64,000 nt of DNA from Streptomyces bauhiniae (GCF_004784475.1 NZ_SRRT01000010.1:116495-180494); one strand, 5' to 3'; positions 34,949 to 45,191 are shown, numbered from the stretch's first letter. Numbers and translations are program-made. Notes: generated from the sequence alone by a model not told the origin.

Positions 34949-35010
34949 TGTGGAGAGTGTGGCCACCTGATCGGGTGACGGAGTTGTCCACAAATGGCGG
35001 GCTGTCCACA
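34949..35010. promoter_or_regulatory. DnaA-box cluster upstream of ssbB
   Basis: TTGTCCACA (34984-34992) matches the Streptomyces DnaA-box consensus exactly. CTGTCCACA (35002-35010) is a close match 18 bases on, in the same direction. TGTGGAGAG (34949-34957) is a weaker inverted copy. The 335-bp gap 34907-35241 holds no gene. Confidence 0.6.
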
Positions 35011-35241
35011 GCGCTCGGCGGGATGGGGCCGGGTGGGCGCAGTCTGGTGCCACGGCGATCGCACCGCTTGCCCGACCCGGATCGCGGGGCGGGGGGACGG
35101 GCGGGTTTCGTGATCGGCGGTCGTGCGGCGCGCTACGAGTGAGACCGGTGCGCGCCGCACGGCATCAGGAAGCCGTACGGGACAGGCCCGTCGCGGCACC
35201 GGCTGTCCGGCGGGGTGCGCCGGGCGAGGGAGGGGATCACG

Positions 35242-35712
35242 ATGAACGAGACCGTGGTGTGCGTGGTGGGCAATGTGGCGACGCGGCCGGTGTACCGGGA
35301 ACTGCCGAACGGCCCGTCGGCCCGGTTCCGGCTCGCGGTGACCGCGCGGTACTGGGACCGGGAGAAGAACGTCTGGACCGACGGGCACACCAACTTCTTC
35401 ACGGTGTGGGCCAACCGCCAGCTCGCGGTCAACGTGGCCGCGTCGGTGGAGGTGGGGCAGCCGCTCATGGTGCAGGGGCGGCTGAAGGTGCGGACCGAGA
35501 TGCGGGAGGGGCAGCAGCAGGCGTGGGCATCGGCCGACATCGACGCGGTGACGATCGGCCACGATCTGACGCGGGGGACGGCGGCGTTCCGGCGCTCGGC
35601 GAAACCGGAGACACCACCTCGGGCGGATACGCGTCCGGAGCCGCAGTGGGAGACACCGCCGCCTTCGGAGCCGGAGGCTCAACAGGATGCAGAGGCCGTG
35701 TTGGTGACATGA
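35242..35712 (+). CDS. ssbB: single-stranded DNA-binding protein, SsbB type
   Basis: 156-residue SSB with an N-terminal OB fold: NETVVCVVGNVATRPVYRE, ARFRLAVTARYWDREKNVW, HTNFFTVWANRQLAVNVAASVEVGQPLMVQGRLKV. A short Pro/Glu-rich tail follows. It lacks the acidic DDDLPF-like tip of the main SSB. Size and tail match what I recall of S. coelicolor SsbB (156 residues), which is needed for chromosome segregation during sporulation. ATG 35242 is preceded by GAGGGGA. Its position beside the dynamin genes fits a sporulation role. DnaA boxes upstream may link it to replication. Confidence 0.88.
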   Translation: MNETVVCVVGNVATRPVYRELPNGPSARFRLAVTARYWDREKNVWTDGHTNFFTVWANRQLAVNVAASVEVGQPLMVQGRLKVRTEMREGQQQAWASADIDAVTIGHDLTRGTAAFRRSAKPETPPRADTRPEPQWETPPPSEPEAQQDAEAVLVT

Positions 35713-35738
35713 CGTCATCCACCGGATGACCGAGACGT

Positions 35739-35798
35739 GGCTTATCGGCGAATGCGCCGCGAACACCCCATCTAAAACGGTGGATTTGTCGATAAGCC
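35739..35798. repeat. 9-bp inverted repeat in an AT-richer gap
   Basis: GGCTTATCG (35739-35747) and CGATAAGCC (35790-35798) are perfect inverted copies 42 bases apart. They lie in a locally AT-richer stretch between ssbB and the thioester-domain gene. A 7-bp hairpin GTCATCC/GGATGAC at 35714-35730 just after ssbB may be its terminator. Confidence 0.55.
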
Positions 35799-35980
35799 CA
35801 GCTCGGGACGCGCTGCCGCGATAACGATTACAGCTCGGATCAGTCGTACGACCATCCGACCGCCGGGTGCGGGCTTCGTTGATCCATAGGATGCCCAGGC
35901 GAACACCCCCTAGGGGTTGGTGATTTCTGCTGGTGGGACCGCCCCCCAAGTCCAACGGGTCCTGCTCGAAGGGGAATTCT

Positions 35981-37390
35981 GTGCTTTCTGCGTTCTCTGG
36001 GTTCACCCGGTCCACCGCGCCCGTGAAGGCCGGTGCGCTGACCCTGGCCTGCGGGCTGGCGGCGGCGGGTGTGCTGTCCGGTGCCGGTACGGCCCTGGCC
36101 GACGGCAGACCGCAGACGCAGAACGGGGCGACGGCCACGATCAACGGCCTCAAGACGTACGGCGAGGCCGTGATCCACGAGGACGGCGGCACCGACCTGC
36201 GGGTACCGGCCGGCCTGTTCGACATGTCCGTGGACGGCGGCGGCACCCTCCAGACGTACTGCGTCGACCTGCACAACCCCACGCAGCGCGACGCCAAGTA
36301 CCAGGAGACCCCCTGGAGCGGCACCTCGCTGGCCGCCAACGCGAACGCCGGGCGCATCCGCTGGATACTCCAGAACTCCTACCCGCAGGTGAACGACCTG
36401 GACGCGCTCGCCCGCAAGGCCGGGGCGACCGGGCTGACCGAGCAGGACGCGGCGGCCGGGACCCAGGTGGCCATCTGGCGCTACTCGGACGCGGCGAAGG
36501 TCGACGCGGTGGACCCGCAAGCGGAGAAGCTCGCGGACTACCTGGAGAAGAGCGCCCGCCCCGCGGCGGAACCCCGGGCCTCGCTCACGCTGGACCCGCC
36601 CGCGGTCTCCGGCCGCCCCGGTGACCTGCTGGGCCCGGTGACCGTGCACACCGACGCTGCCGGCGTGATCGTCTCGCCTCCGGCGGACGCGGCGGCCGAG
36701 GGGATGCGGATCATCGACCGCACCGGCAAGGTGATCACCTCGGCGCACGACGGCAGCCAGTTGTACTTCGACATACCCGAAGGCGCGCCGGACGCCGCGG
36801 TGCAGGTGGCCGTGCAGGCGTCCACCACCGTCCCGGTGGGCCGCGCCTTCGCCTCCGAGTCGCGCAGCCAGACGCAGATCCTCGCCGGGTCCAGCGAGTC
36901 CACGGTCTCCGCGACGGTCGACGCGTCCTGGGCCGCCGAGGGTGCCGTACCGGCGGTCTCGGCCCGCAAGAACTGCGCCAAGGGCGGGGTGGACGTCACG
37001 GTCACCGACAAGGGCGACGAGCCGTTCACCTTCGACCTCATGGGCACGTCCCACACGGTCGCCCCCGGCAAGGTCGAAACGATCACGGTCCCCCTGAAGG
37101 AGGACCAGTCCTACGACTTCACCGTCACCGGCCCGAACGGCTTCACCCAACGCTTCACCGGCCTCCTCGACTGCGCCACCCAGGGCCCGGCGACGGCCGC
37201 CTCGCCCCAAACCTTGAGCGAACCGACCCCGGTCACGCTCCCGGGCGAGGCCCCTGGCGGCACCGACCTGGCGGCGACGGGCGGCTCCGCGCTGACCCCG
37301 GTGATCACGGGCGCGGCGATCGGTCTGGTCGTCATCGGCGGGGCTGTGCTGGTGATCCTCCGGGGGCGGGAGAACAAGGCGGGGGAGTAA
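35981..37390 (+). CDS. thioester-domain surface protein with sortase signal
   Basis: 469-residue cell-wall protein. A signal peptide of about 40 residues is followed by a Cys-Gln thioester domain: TYCVDLHN (Cys94) and AAGTQVAIWRYSD (Gln162). These are the two residues that form the internal thioester used by such adhesins to bind covalently to surfaces. Immunoglobulin-like segments fill about 190-400. A LAATGG sortase motif at about 430 is followed by a hydrophobic helix and RGRENKAGE; LAxTG is the form preferred by Streptomyces sortases. The GTG start has AAGGGGAA upstream. It is a single-gene unit. Confidence 0.88.
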   Translation: MLSAFSGFTRSTAPVKAGALTLACGLAAAGVLSGAGTALADGRPQTQNGATATINGLKTYGEAVIHEDGGTDLRVPAGLFDMSVDGGGTLQTYCVDLHNPTQRDAKYQETPWSGTSLAANANAGRIRWILQNSYPQVNDLDALARKAGATGLTEQDAAAGTQVAIWRYSDAAKVDAVDPQAEKLADYLEKSARPAAEPRASLTLDPPAVSGRPGDLLGPVTVHTDAAGVIVSPPADAAAEGMRIIDRTGKVITSAHDGSQLYFDIPEGAPDAAVQVAVQASTTVPVGRAFASESRSQTQILAGSSESTVSATVDASWAAEGAVPAVSARKNCAKGGVDVTVTDKGDEPFTFDLMGTSHTVAPGKVETITVPLKEDQSYDFTVTGPNGFTQRFTGLLDCATQGPATAASPQTLSEPTPVTLPGEAPGGTDLAATGGSALTPVITGAAIGLVVIGGAVLVILRGRENKAGE

Positions 37391-37464
37391 GGTCCCCCTC
37401 GCTGGTCCGCCTGTCCTGTGCGGAGCAAGTGGTACCGGGTCCGGAGAGCTGAGGGAGTTGGCGG

Positions 37465-37983
37465 GTGTCCGCTCTGGACTTCTACGTTCACGTCGCCGTG
37501 TGCGGTGAGGTGCTCGGAGTTGGCCTCGGCGCCGGCCCGGATGCCTGGGAAGCCGCCCTGGGGGCGACATGCCTCGATGTTCCCGGTGGTGGCCTGCTGC
37601 GGCGGGACTACGGGCTCGTGGAAATCAACTTCTCGCCGGACCGGCCAGGGCGGCAAGGGCGGATGTCGTGCTTCGGCTTCGGCGTGAAGATCCAACGACT
37701 GCTGTACGACCGGTCCCCGAGTACGGTGCCGTCGCCGCTCTCGCGGGAGTACGGGGAATTCGCACCCAGGGCCCCCTTCGAGGAACTGCGGACCGCCATC
37801 CTGGCCCTGGGCCACACGGTCGAACTCGACAAGCACAACACGTCGAGTGACATGGACTGCTACCGCGTATCCGCGTCGGCCGCCCGCATTCACGTCGTCG
37901 CCGACCCCGACCCGTACGGGGCAGGTGACCCAGATCCGGACGGACATCAGGGGGGCGACGTCTGGTCCCTCGACGTCTGGTGA
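37465..37983 (+). CDS. conserved hypothetical protein
   Basis: 172-residue soluble protein with no motif I recognise. It starts with GTG after GGGAG. The sequence looks like a mixed alpha/beta fold (LDFYVHVAVCGEVLG, DYGLVEINFSPDR) with a Pro/Asp-rich end (DPDPYGAGDPDPDGHQGGDVWSLDVW). It is less GC-biased than its neighbours in places. Small proteins of this look are often immunity-type or SMI1-like, but I cannot support that from the sequence. No toxin gene is adjacent. Confidence 0.55.
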   Translation: MSALDFYVHVAVCGEVLGVGLGAGPDAWEAALGATCLDVPGGGLLRRDYGLVEINFSPDRPGRQGRMSCFGFGVKIQRLLYDRSPSTVPSPLSREYGEFAPRAPFEELRTAILALGHTVELDKHNTSSDMDCYRVSASAARIHVVADPDPYGAGDPDPDGHQGGDVWSLDVW

Positions 37984-38108
37984 CCGGCCGGCGGTGAACC
38001 CCCAGCTCACAGCCTCCAACCGGAACGGGTTTCCGCGTAGGGGTGGCCGTACGGCAAGATGGGGTGTATCTGCCCACTGCCAGATTTCAAGCTGCCGGAC
38101 GGTTTCTC

Positions 38109-39773
<1,665 letters not shown>

Positions 39774-39780
39774 TCGCACC

Positions 39781-40197
39781 TTGCGCCACATCTACCGCTG
39801 CCCCCTGCGCTGGGCGGACATGGACGCGTACGGCCACGTCAACAACGTGGTGTTCCTCCGCTACCTGGAGGAAGCCCGTATCGACTTCCTGTTCCGCCCG
39901 GACAAGGACTTCCAGCAGGGGTCGGTCGTGGCGCGCCACGAGATCGACTACAAGCGGCAGCTCGTCCACCGGCACCACCCGGTGGACGTCGAGCTGTGGA
40001 TCACCGAGATCCGGGCCGCGTCCTTCACCATCACCTACGAGGTGAAGGACGCGGACACCGTGTACGTACGGGCCTCCACCGTCGTCGTGCCCTTCGACTT
40101 CGAGGCCCAGCGGCCGCGCCGGATCACCGCGGAGGAGCGCGAGTTCCTCCAGGAGTACCGGGACGAGTCCGCCGAGGAGAAGGCCGTCGCCGCATGA
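39781..40197 (+). CDS. acyl-CoA thioesterase (4HBT hot-dog fold)
   Basis: 138-residue hot-dog fold protein of the YbgC/FadM type that hydrolyses acyl-CoA thioesters. The active-site region RWADMDAYGHVNNVVFLRYLEEARIDFL has the expected Asp and the HVNN turn. TTG 39781 begins 8 bases after the ettA stop, so it is probably co-transcribed with ettA. Its TGA overlaps the ATG of the next gene. Substrate unknown. Confidence 0.83.
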   Translation: MRHIYRCPLRWADMDAYGHVNNVVFLRYLEEARIDFLFRPDKDFQQGSVVARHEIDYKRQLVHRHHPVDVELWITEIRAASFTITYEVKDADTVYVRASTVVVPFDFEAQRPRRITAEEREFLQEYRDESAEEKAVAA

Positions 40198-40877
40198 CGG
40201 TGCTCCACCTCGCCGACGAGACGGAGGCGGCCGACCTGGCCGCCTTCCTCACCCGGCTGCTCCGCTACGACCGCGCGGCCGCGGTACGCCTCCAGGCGGC
40301 CGGGACCGCGCTCGCCGTGTTCGGACGCCCGCCCTCCTTCGAGGTGCTGGCCGTCCGCGCGGTGCGCCTCGCCAAGCCGTACGAGGATGGGCTGGACGCC
40401 TTCCTCGACATGACCGTCTCGGCGGGTGAGCTGCTGGAGTCGGTGGACGAGCGCGCGGCCACCGCCCTCGTGCCCGCCGCCGTCACCGGGCCTCCGTGGG
40501 CCGGGGTGCTGCCGCCGCGCGGTGGCTGGCGGGCCGAGCCGGGGCTGCCCGGACCTGCGGTGCTGCACCGGACCGTCGCTCAGTCGGTGGCCGAATTCCG
40601 GTCCCGCACCGAGGAGTTGGCGCCCGAGGCGCGTACCCGTGCCGAGCTGGACCGGATCGGGCGGGAGATCTGGTCCCGTGAGGTCGGCCCGACCCGGCTG
40701 CCGGTGCGGGCCGTGCATGCCGCGCACTCGCTGGGTTTCCTGCGGCCCCCCGAGCCGGACAGCGCCGAGGAGACGGGCCTGTTCTCCTCCGGAGCGTGGC
40801 TCCGGCTGCGTACCCCCTACGGGTCGATCGCCGTACGGCGCGCGGGACTGGGCGCGCTCGGCGTCACGGTGCGCTGA
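40194..40877 (+). CDS. conserved actinobacterial protein of unknown function
   Basis: 227-residue soluble protein whose ATG overlaps the thioesterase stop (ATGA). Segments such as LAAFLTRLLRYDRAAAVRLQAAGTALAVFG and REIWSREVGPTRLPVRAVHAAHSLGFL look like conserved helical parts, but I know no function. Translational coupling suggests it works with the thioesterase or EttA. No membrane segments, cysteines or nucleotide motifs were seen. Confidence 0.7.
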   Translation: MTVLHLADETEAADLAAFLTRLLRYDRAAAVRLQAAGTALAVFGRPPSFEVLAVRAVRLAKPYEDGLDAFLDMTVSAGELLESVDERAATALVPAAVTGPPWAGVLPPRGGWRAEPGLPGPAVLHRTVAQSVAEFRSRTEELAPEARTRAELDRIGREIWSREVGPTRLPVRAVHAAHSLGFLRPPEPDSAEETGLFSSGAWLRLRTPYGSIAVRRAGLGALGVTVR

Positions 40878-40900
40878 AAACCCCGTTCACAAGAGCCGCT

Positions 40901-41305
40901 TCACTCCGCCGTGTTCACCATCGACGCCGCCGCGTACGTCAGGTAGTTCCACAGCGTCCGCTCGTGCTCCTCGGACAGCTCCAGCTCGTCCACCGCGTCC
41001 CGCATGTGCTTGAGCCAGGCGTCGTGCGCGGCGCGGTCCACGGCGAACGGGGCGTGCCGCATCCGCAGCCGGGGGTGGCCGCGCTCCTGGCTGTAGGTGG
41101 TGGGTCCGCCCCAGTACTGGATCAGGAACAGGGTGAGCCGCTCCTCGGCCGGCCCGAGGTCCTCCTCCGGGTACATGGGCTTCAGCAGCGGGTCCTCGGC
41201 GACGCCCGCGTAGAAACGGCGGACCAGCCGACGGAAGGTCTCCTCCCCGCCGACCTGCTCGTAGAAGGTCTGCTCCTGAAGCGTGCCACGTCGGATCTCG
41301 TTCAC
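40901..41305 (-). CDS. glbO: group II truncated haemoglobin (trHbO)
   Basis: 134-residue 2-on-2 globin. Features are FYEQVGGEETFRRLVRRFYAGVAEDPLL at helices A-B, YPEEDLGPAEERLTLFLIQYWGGPTTYSQ with the B/E-region aromatic residues, and HPRLRMRHAPFAVD, which holds the proximal His (MRHAPF). A C-terminal helix pair with ERTLWNYLTYAAASM completes the fold. It starts with GTG 41305. Group II globins bind oxygen or scavenge reactive nitrogen and oxygen species. It is a lone gene divergent from the methyltransferase. Confidence 0.9.
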   Translation of the reverse strand: MNEIRRGTLQEQTFYEQVGGEETFRRLVRRFYAGVAEDPLLKPMYPEEDLGPAEERLTLFLIQYWGGPTTYSQERGHPRLRMRHAPFAVDRAAHDAWLKHMRDAVDELELSEEHERTLWNYLTYAAASMVNTAE

Positions 41306-41401
41306 CCGTCCATGGTCTCAGACCGGGGGGCCCAGGACTCAAGCCCTAGGACCGGCCACCGGCGGCCCCTCCCGCCCCCGGACCGTGCCTACTGTGGACG
41401 T

Positions 41402-42379
41402 ATGGGCGCCTACGATTCCGAGCTGACCGCGGTGGCCGCCGAGGCGCGGGCCGCGCTGATCCGGCAGATCGACCGCGACGGCGCCTGGCGCACGGACCCG
41501 GTCTGGCGGCAGACCTTCGCCGAGGTGCCCCGGCACCTGTTCGTGCCGTACTACTACGTCGGCGTCCTCGGCGGATACGAGCGGCACGCGGCCGACGACC
41601 CCGACCCGGCCGGGCGGGAGCGCTGGGCGCGCGGCGCCTACGCGGACGCCCCGCTGGCCACCCGGCTGCACGACGGCGAGCTGGTCTCCTCCAGCAGCCA
41701 GCCCTCGCTGATGGCCCGGATGCTGGTCGCGCTGGAGGTCCGGGACGGCGACCGGGTACTGGAGGTCGGCACCGGCACCGGCTACAACGCGGCCCTGCTC
41801 GCCCACCGGCTCGGCGACGACTCCCTGGTCACCACGGTCGACATGGAACCGGAGATCACCGAGCCGGCCCGGCAGAACCTGGCCCGGGCCGGATACCACC
41901 CGGTGGTGGTCACCGGCGACGGGGCGCGCGGGGTGCCCGCGCACGCCCCCTACGACCGGATCATGGCCACCTGCATGCTGCCCACGGTGCCGCGCGCCTG
42001 GATCGCCCAGTGCGCGCCCGGCGCCCGGATCATCGCCCCGCTGAACAACGGGCTGCTCGCACTGGACGTCGACGACACCGGCCGCGCCGAGGGCCGCTTC
42101 CTGTCCACCGGCGCCTACTTCGTCCCGCTGCGCGGGGAGAGCCGCGCGCCCGCCGAGCCGGTGTCCACGCGGGGACTGCCGGGGCGGGCGCGGGAGACGG
42201 AGTCGTTCCGCTTCCTGCTGGGCCTGGTCCGGGGCGCGCTGGAGCCCACGCGGGCGTACGCGCTGTGGGAGGACGCGGGCATGCCGGACCGCGAACGGTA
42301 CGGCGTCACGGTCAGCGGCCCGCGCGCCTGGGCCTGGCTGGACGACCCGGAGGGCCCCCACGCCTGGCCGCTGCCGTGA
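41402..42379 (+). CDS. protein-L-isoaspartate O-methyltransferase-like protein
   Basis: 325-residue SAM-dependent methyltransferase of the PIMT family. Family segments are TFAEVPRHLFVP near residue 45, SSSSQPSLMARMLVALEV, motif I VLEVGTGTGYNAALLAHRLG, and VVTGDGARGVPAHAPYDRIMATC. The C-terminal extension of about 110 residues goes beyond ordinary Pcm enzymes and resembles PIMT-like modifying enzymes of some peptide clusters. No precursor peptide or ATP-grasp ligase is nearby, so a repair or general role is as likely. It stands alone, convergent with the FHA gene. Confidence 0.8.
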   Translation: MGAYDSELTAVAAEARAALIRQIDRDGAWRTDPVWRQTFAEVPRHLFVPYYYVGVLGGYERHAADDPDPAGRERWARGAYADAPLATRLHDGELVSSSSQPSLMARMLVALEVRDGDRVLEVGTGTGYNAALLAHRLGDDSLVTTVDMEPEITEPARQNLARAGYHPVVVTGDGARGVPAHAPYDRIMATCMLPTVPRAWIAQCAPGARIIAPLNNGLLALDVDDTGRAEGRFLSTGAYFVPLRGESRAPAEPVSTRGLPGRARETESFRFLLGLVRGALEPTRAYALWEDAGMPDRERYGVTVSGPRAWAWLDDPEGPHAWPLP

Positions 42380-42388
42380 ACGCCCTGC

Positions 42389-43807
42389 TCAGCCGCGGTG
42401 GACGGTGATCGTCGTCCAGGCGCCCACGTGCACCCGGTCGCCGTCCTGGAGCGGGACCGGCACGAACGGCTGGATCGGCTCGTCGGAGCCGTTGACCGTG
42501 GTGCCGTTCGTCGAGTTCTGGTCGACGACCGCCCAGCCGCCGTCCGGCTGCTGCACCAGCACCGCGTGCTGGTGCGAGACACCGGGGTCCTCCGGCGGCA
42601 CCGACAGGTCGATGTCCGGGGTGTCGCCGGTGGAGTGCCGGCGGCGGCCGATGGTGACCTGGTTGCCGGTGAGCGTGCGCTGCTGCTCGGGGGAGTACGC
42701 GGGGAGGTTGAGCCCCGCGGCCTCGGGGCCGGAGCGCTGCATCATCGCCATGAAGTAGTCGCGGTCCGGGCCGATGGTCGCGGTCCAGGTCGCGGGGCCC
42801 TGCGGTGCCTGCGGTGCCTGGGGGTAGCCCTGGTTCTGGCCGGCGCCGGGCTGCGGGAAGCCGTAGCCGCCCTGGCCGCCTGCGGGGCCGTTGTTCGACG
42901 GCGGCGGGGGGATCACCCAGTCGTCGTCGGCGAAGGACGGACCGCCGGCCGGGGTACGGCCGGTCTCCTGCGGGAAGCCGGACGGCGCGGACGGCGGCGG
43001 AGCCTGCCGGGAGGGAGCGGTGCCGAAGGCGGAGGGCTCTCGCCCGAACGGCGGGGGACCGGAGGGGCCGCCCTGCCCGGAAGGACCACCGGGGCCGCCG
43101 GGGCCGCCCTGTGTGCCGGGGCCACCGGGACGGCCGGGACCACCCTGACCGCCGTAGCCACCGGGCCCACCCGGACCCTGCTGACCAGGACGACCCTGCG
43201 GACCGGGCCCCTGCTGACCAGGACCGCCCTGCTGGCCGGGCCCACCCTGCGGACCAGGACCCTGCTGGCCAGGCCCCCCACCGAACCCCGGCGGAGGCCC
43301 CTGACGGCGCTCGCCGAACGGGGACTGTCCGCCCGAGGTGGGCGGCGGCGGGGACGCCGGACGGCGCTCGTTGCCGAACGGCGTCGGCCCCGAGGGCTCG
43401 GAGTCGAAGGAGGGTATCGGCTCGGCCGGCCGGTTCACCTGCGAGGGCCGCGACCCCTGGTACTCGTACCCCTCACCGCCACCGCCGAAGGGCCGGCCCG
43501 GCGGCTGGTAGCGGGGCTGCTGCTGCCGGGGCGGGGCCGCCGGGGTGTACGAGGTGGCGGTGTTGGTCAGGAAGTTCCACCGGCACTCCTCGCAGAAGGG
43601 CGCGCCGCCCTCGCGGGGCGTACGGCACTGCGGGCACAGCTCGGCCTGCGCGCCGGGGGACGGGCGCCCCTCGTTGCGCGGCGGCGGGAACCCGTAGCCG
43701 CCGCCGGACGGGGGCGGGGGCGGAGGCACGGCACCGGCCATGCGGTGACCGCAGACCTCGCACCAGTCGTCGGAACCCGACTGGTGTCCGTTCGGGCAGG
43801 TCGGCAT
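42389..43807 (-). CDS. FHA-domain protein with N-terminal zinc ribbons
   Basis: 472-residue phosphothreonine-binding protein. The N-terminus has a zinc ribbon (CPNGHQSGSDDWCEVCG) and a second ribbon (CPQCRTPREGGAPFCEECRW). A Pro/Gly/Gln-rich linker of about 250 residues follows, with dense GPGGQQGP-type repeats. The C-terminal FHA domain has VTIGRRRHS, SHQHAVLV and QNSTNGTTVNG, the residues that clasp phosphothreonine. It is the last gene of the kinase-phosphatase cassette and a plausible reader of PknG-like phosphorylation. It is not a close GarA/OdhI equivalent, because those are about 150 residues. Confidence 0.87.
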   Translation of the reverse strand: MPTCPNGHQSGSDDWCEVCGHRMAGAVPPPPPPSGGGYGFPPPRNEGRPSPGAQAELCPQCRTPREGGAPFCEECRWNFLTNTATSYTPAAPPRQQQPRYQPPGRPFGGGGEGYEYQGSRPSQVNRPAEPIPSFDSEPSGPTPFGNERRPASPPPPTSGGQSPFGERRQGPPPGFGGGPGQQGPGPQGGPGQQGGPGQQGPGPQGRPGQQGPGGPGGYGGQGGPGRPGGPGTQGGPGGPGGPSGQGGPSGPPPFGREPSAFGTAPSRQAPPPSAPSGFPQETGRTPAGGPSFADDDWVIPPPPSNNGPAGGQGGYGFPQPGAGQNQGYPQAPQAPQGPATWTATIGPDRDYFMAMMQRSGPEAAGLNLPAYSPEQQRTLTGNQVTIGRRRHSTGDTPDIDLSVPPEDPGVSHQHAVLVQQPDGGWAVVDQNSTNGTTVNGSDEPIQPFVPVPLQDGDRVHVGAWTTITVHRG

Positions 43808-43877
43808 GTCGGTGGTACCCCTTCTGCTGAGGTATCGGTGTCTACAGGGTCCCTGTCGGCGAAAGCCGCCAACAGGG

Positions 43878-45191
43878 TCACTTCTTGACGCGAACAGTCT
43901 TCGTGGACCGGGTCTCGAGGGTCATCTCGTCGGCCTCCGCGACCTTCGCCTTCAACCGCACAGTACCGGTCGGGGCGTCGACCACGTCCACCACCTTCGC
44001 AAGCAGTTTCGCAGTATCCGCGTTCCCCGACACCCCCGCCAACTGAACGGCACGTCCCAGTTTGGCCGTTGCTCCATCCATATCGCCCGCTTTGCGGAGA
44101 TCGAGCCCTTCCCTAATGGCCTGCGCCAGTTCGGCCTGGCCGGTGTAGTGGGCGACTTGGGCGTTCAGCGAGGTCGAGGCCGCCATGTCGTCGGTCCAGA
44201 CGGCCCGTACGAGTCCCTGGGCGCCGAGGTTCTGTACCTCTCTGTCCGGTTGGGCCGCCACCAGGGAGACGCGCGCGGCGAGCATCTCCTGGCCCAGTCC
44301 GGCGGCCGGGACCTCCACGCAGAGGTGGTAGTCGCGGGACTCGTCGCCCCAGGAACCGGTGGGATAGTCCCCGGCGCGCGGGCCCGCCTCGGTGCGCCGG
44401 TCGGTCAACTCCTCGACCGTGGGCGCCACTTGCTTGACGAACTTGATGCGGCTGCCCACCGGCGTCCACACCCGCAGGGCCACGTCGGCGACCTCCTTGC
44501 CCATCGTCGACTCCATGATGCGGGTGAAGTCCTCGGTGAGCCGGGCCGGATCGGCGACGATGTCGGCGGTGCCGAGCAACGCCGAGGCGATGCCTGTGAC
44601 TTCTTTCACTTCCCAGTCGGTGCCCACGCCCCGCGCGTCACAGGTGAACCGCCCGGCGCACGCGTCCAGGGTGTCCTTCAGCTCCGCCGCCGACTCGTGC
44701 TCGTTGCGTCCGTCGGTCAGCAGGATGCCGTGCCGGATCGACACGTGCGCCCCGGCCAGCAGCCGGTCCGCCAGCCGCAGCCAGGTGCCGATCGCCGTGC
44801 CGCCGCCCGCGCCGAGCCTGCGCAGCGCCTGCTTGGCCTGGGCACGGGTGGTCGGGTCGGCCACCGCGAGCCGGCCGCCGCCCGGGTAGACCTCGCGGGC
44901 GACATGCGTACCGTCGACGATCCCGAAGTGCGTCCCGTCGCGCAGGGTGTCGACGGCGGCGGCCGTGGCGTCGCGGGCGTTGCGCATCTTGGTGGGCGGG
45001 TAGTCCATCGACCCCGAGCAGTCCACCATCAGCACCACGGCGGCCGACGCTCCCGGTCCGGCCGGTGCCCCGCCGCCCTTGGCGGTCACGGTCACGATGG
45101 CGTTGACCTCGCGGCCGCCCTCCGGCAGATACTCGTTCTGGTAGACGTCCACCGAGAACCGCGGTCCGCCCGGCTTGGCGAAATTGGCCAT
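43878..45191 (-). CDS. von Willebrand factor A domain protein
   Basis: 437-residue protein. The VWA domain has the metal-site motif VVLMVDCSGSMD with the later MIDAS residues in GGTAIGTWLRLAD and LLTDGRNEH. A beta-rich middle follows. The C-terminal helical part has TPR-like spacing (LDLRKAGDMDGATAKLGRAVQLAG). No signal peptide or anchor was seen, so it is probably cytoplasmic. It sits between PP2C and FHA genes, as in related Streptomyces signalling clusters, and may scaffold the complex. RBS and ATG at 45191 are clear. Confidence 0.85.
   Translation of the reverse strand: MANFAKPGGPRFSVDVYQNEYLPEGGREVNAIVTVTAKGGGAPAGPGASAAVVLMVDCSGSMDYPPTKMRNARDATAAAVDTLRDGTHFGIVDGTHVAREVYPGGGRLAVADPTTRAQAKQALRRLGAGGGTAIGTWLRLADRLLAGAHVSIRHGILLTDGRNEHESAAELKDTLDACAGRFTCDARGVGTDWEVKEVTGIASALLGTADIVADPARLTEDFTRIMESTMGKEVADVALRVWTPVGSRIKFVKQVAPTVEELTDRRTEAGPRAGDYPTGSWGDESRDYHLCVEVPAAGLGQEMLAARVSLVAAQPDREVQNLGAQGLVRAVWTDDMAASTSLNAQVAHYTGQAELAQAIREGLDLRKAGDMDGATAKLGRAVQLAGVSGNADTAKLLAKVVDVVDAPTGTVRLKAKVAEADEMTLETRSTKTVRVKK

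Noticed and set aside
41402..42379. PIMT-like methyltransferase as part of a peptide natural-product cluster
   Set aside because: No precursor peptide, ATP-grasp ligase or other modifying enzyme lies within reach; neighbours are a globin and a signalling cassette.
43060..43300. Dense GGACCx-type short repeats that resemble a minisatellite or CRISPR-like array
   Set aside because: They are in frame inside the FHA gene and encode its Gly/Pro/Gln linker. There is no regular spacer structure.
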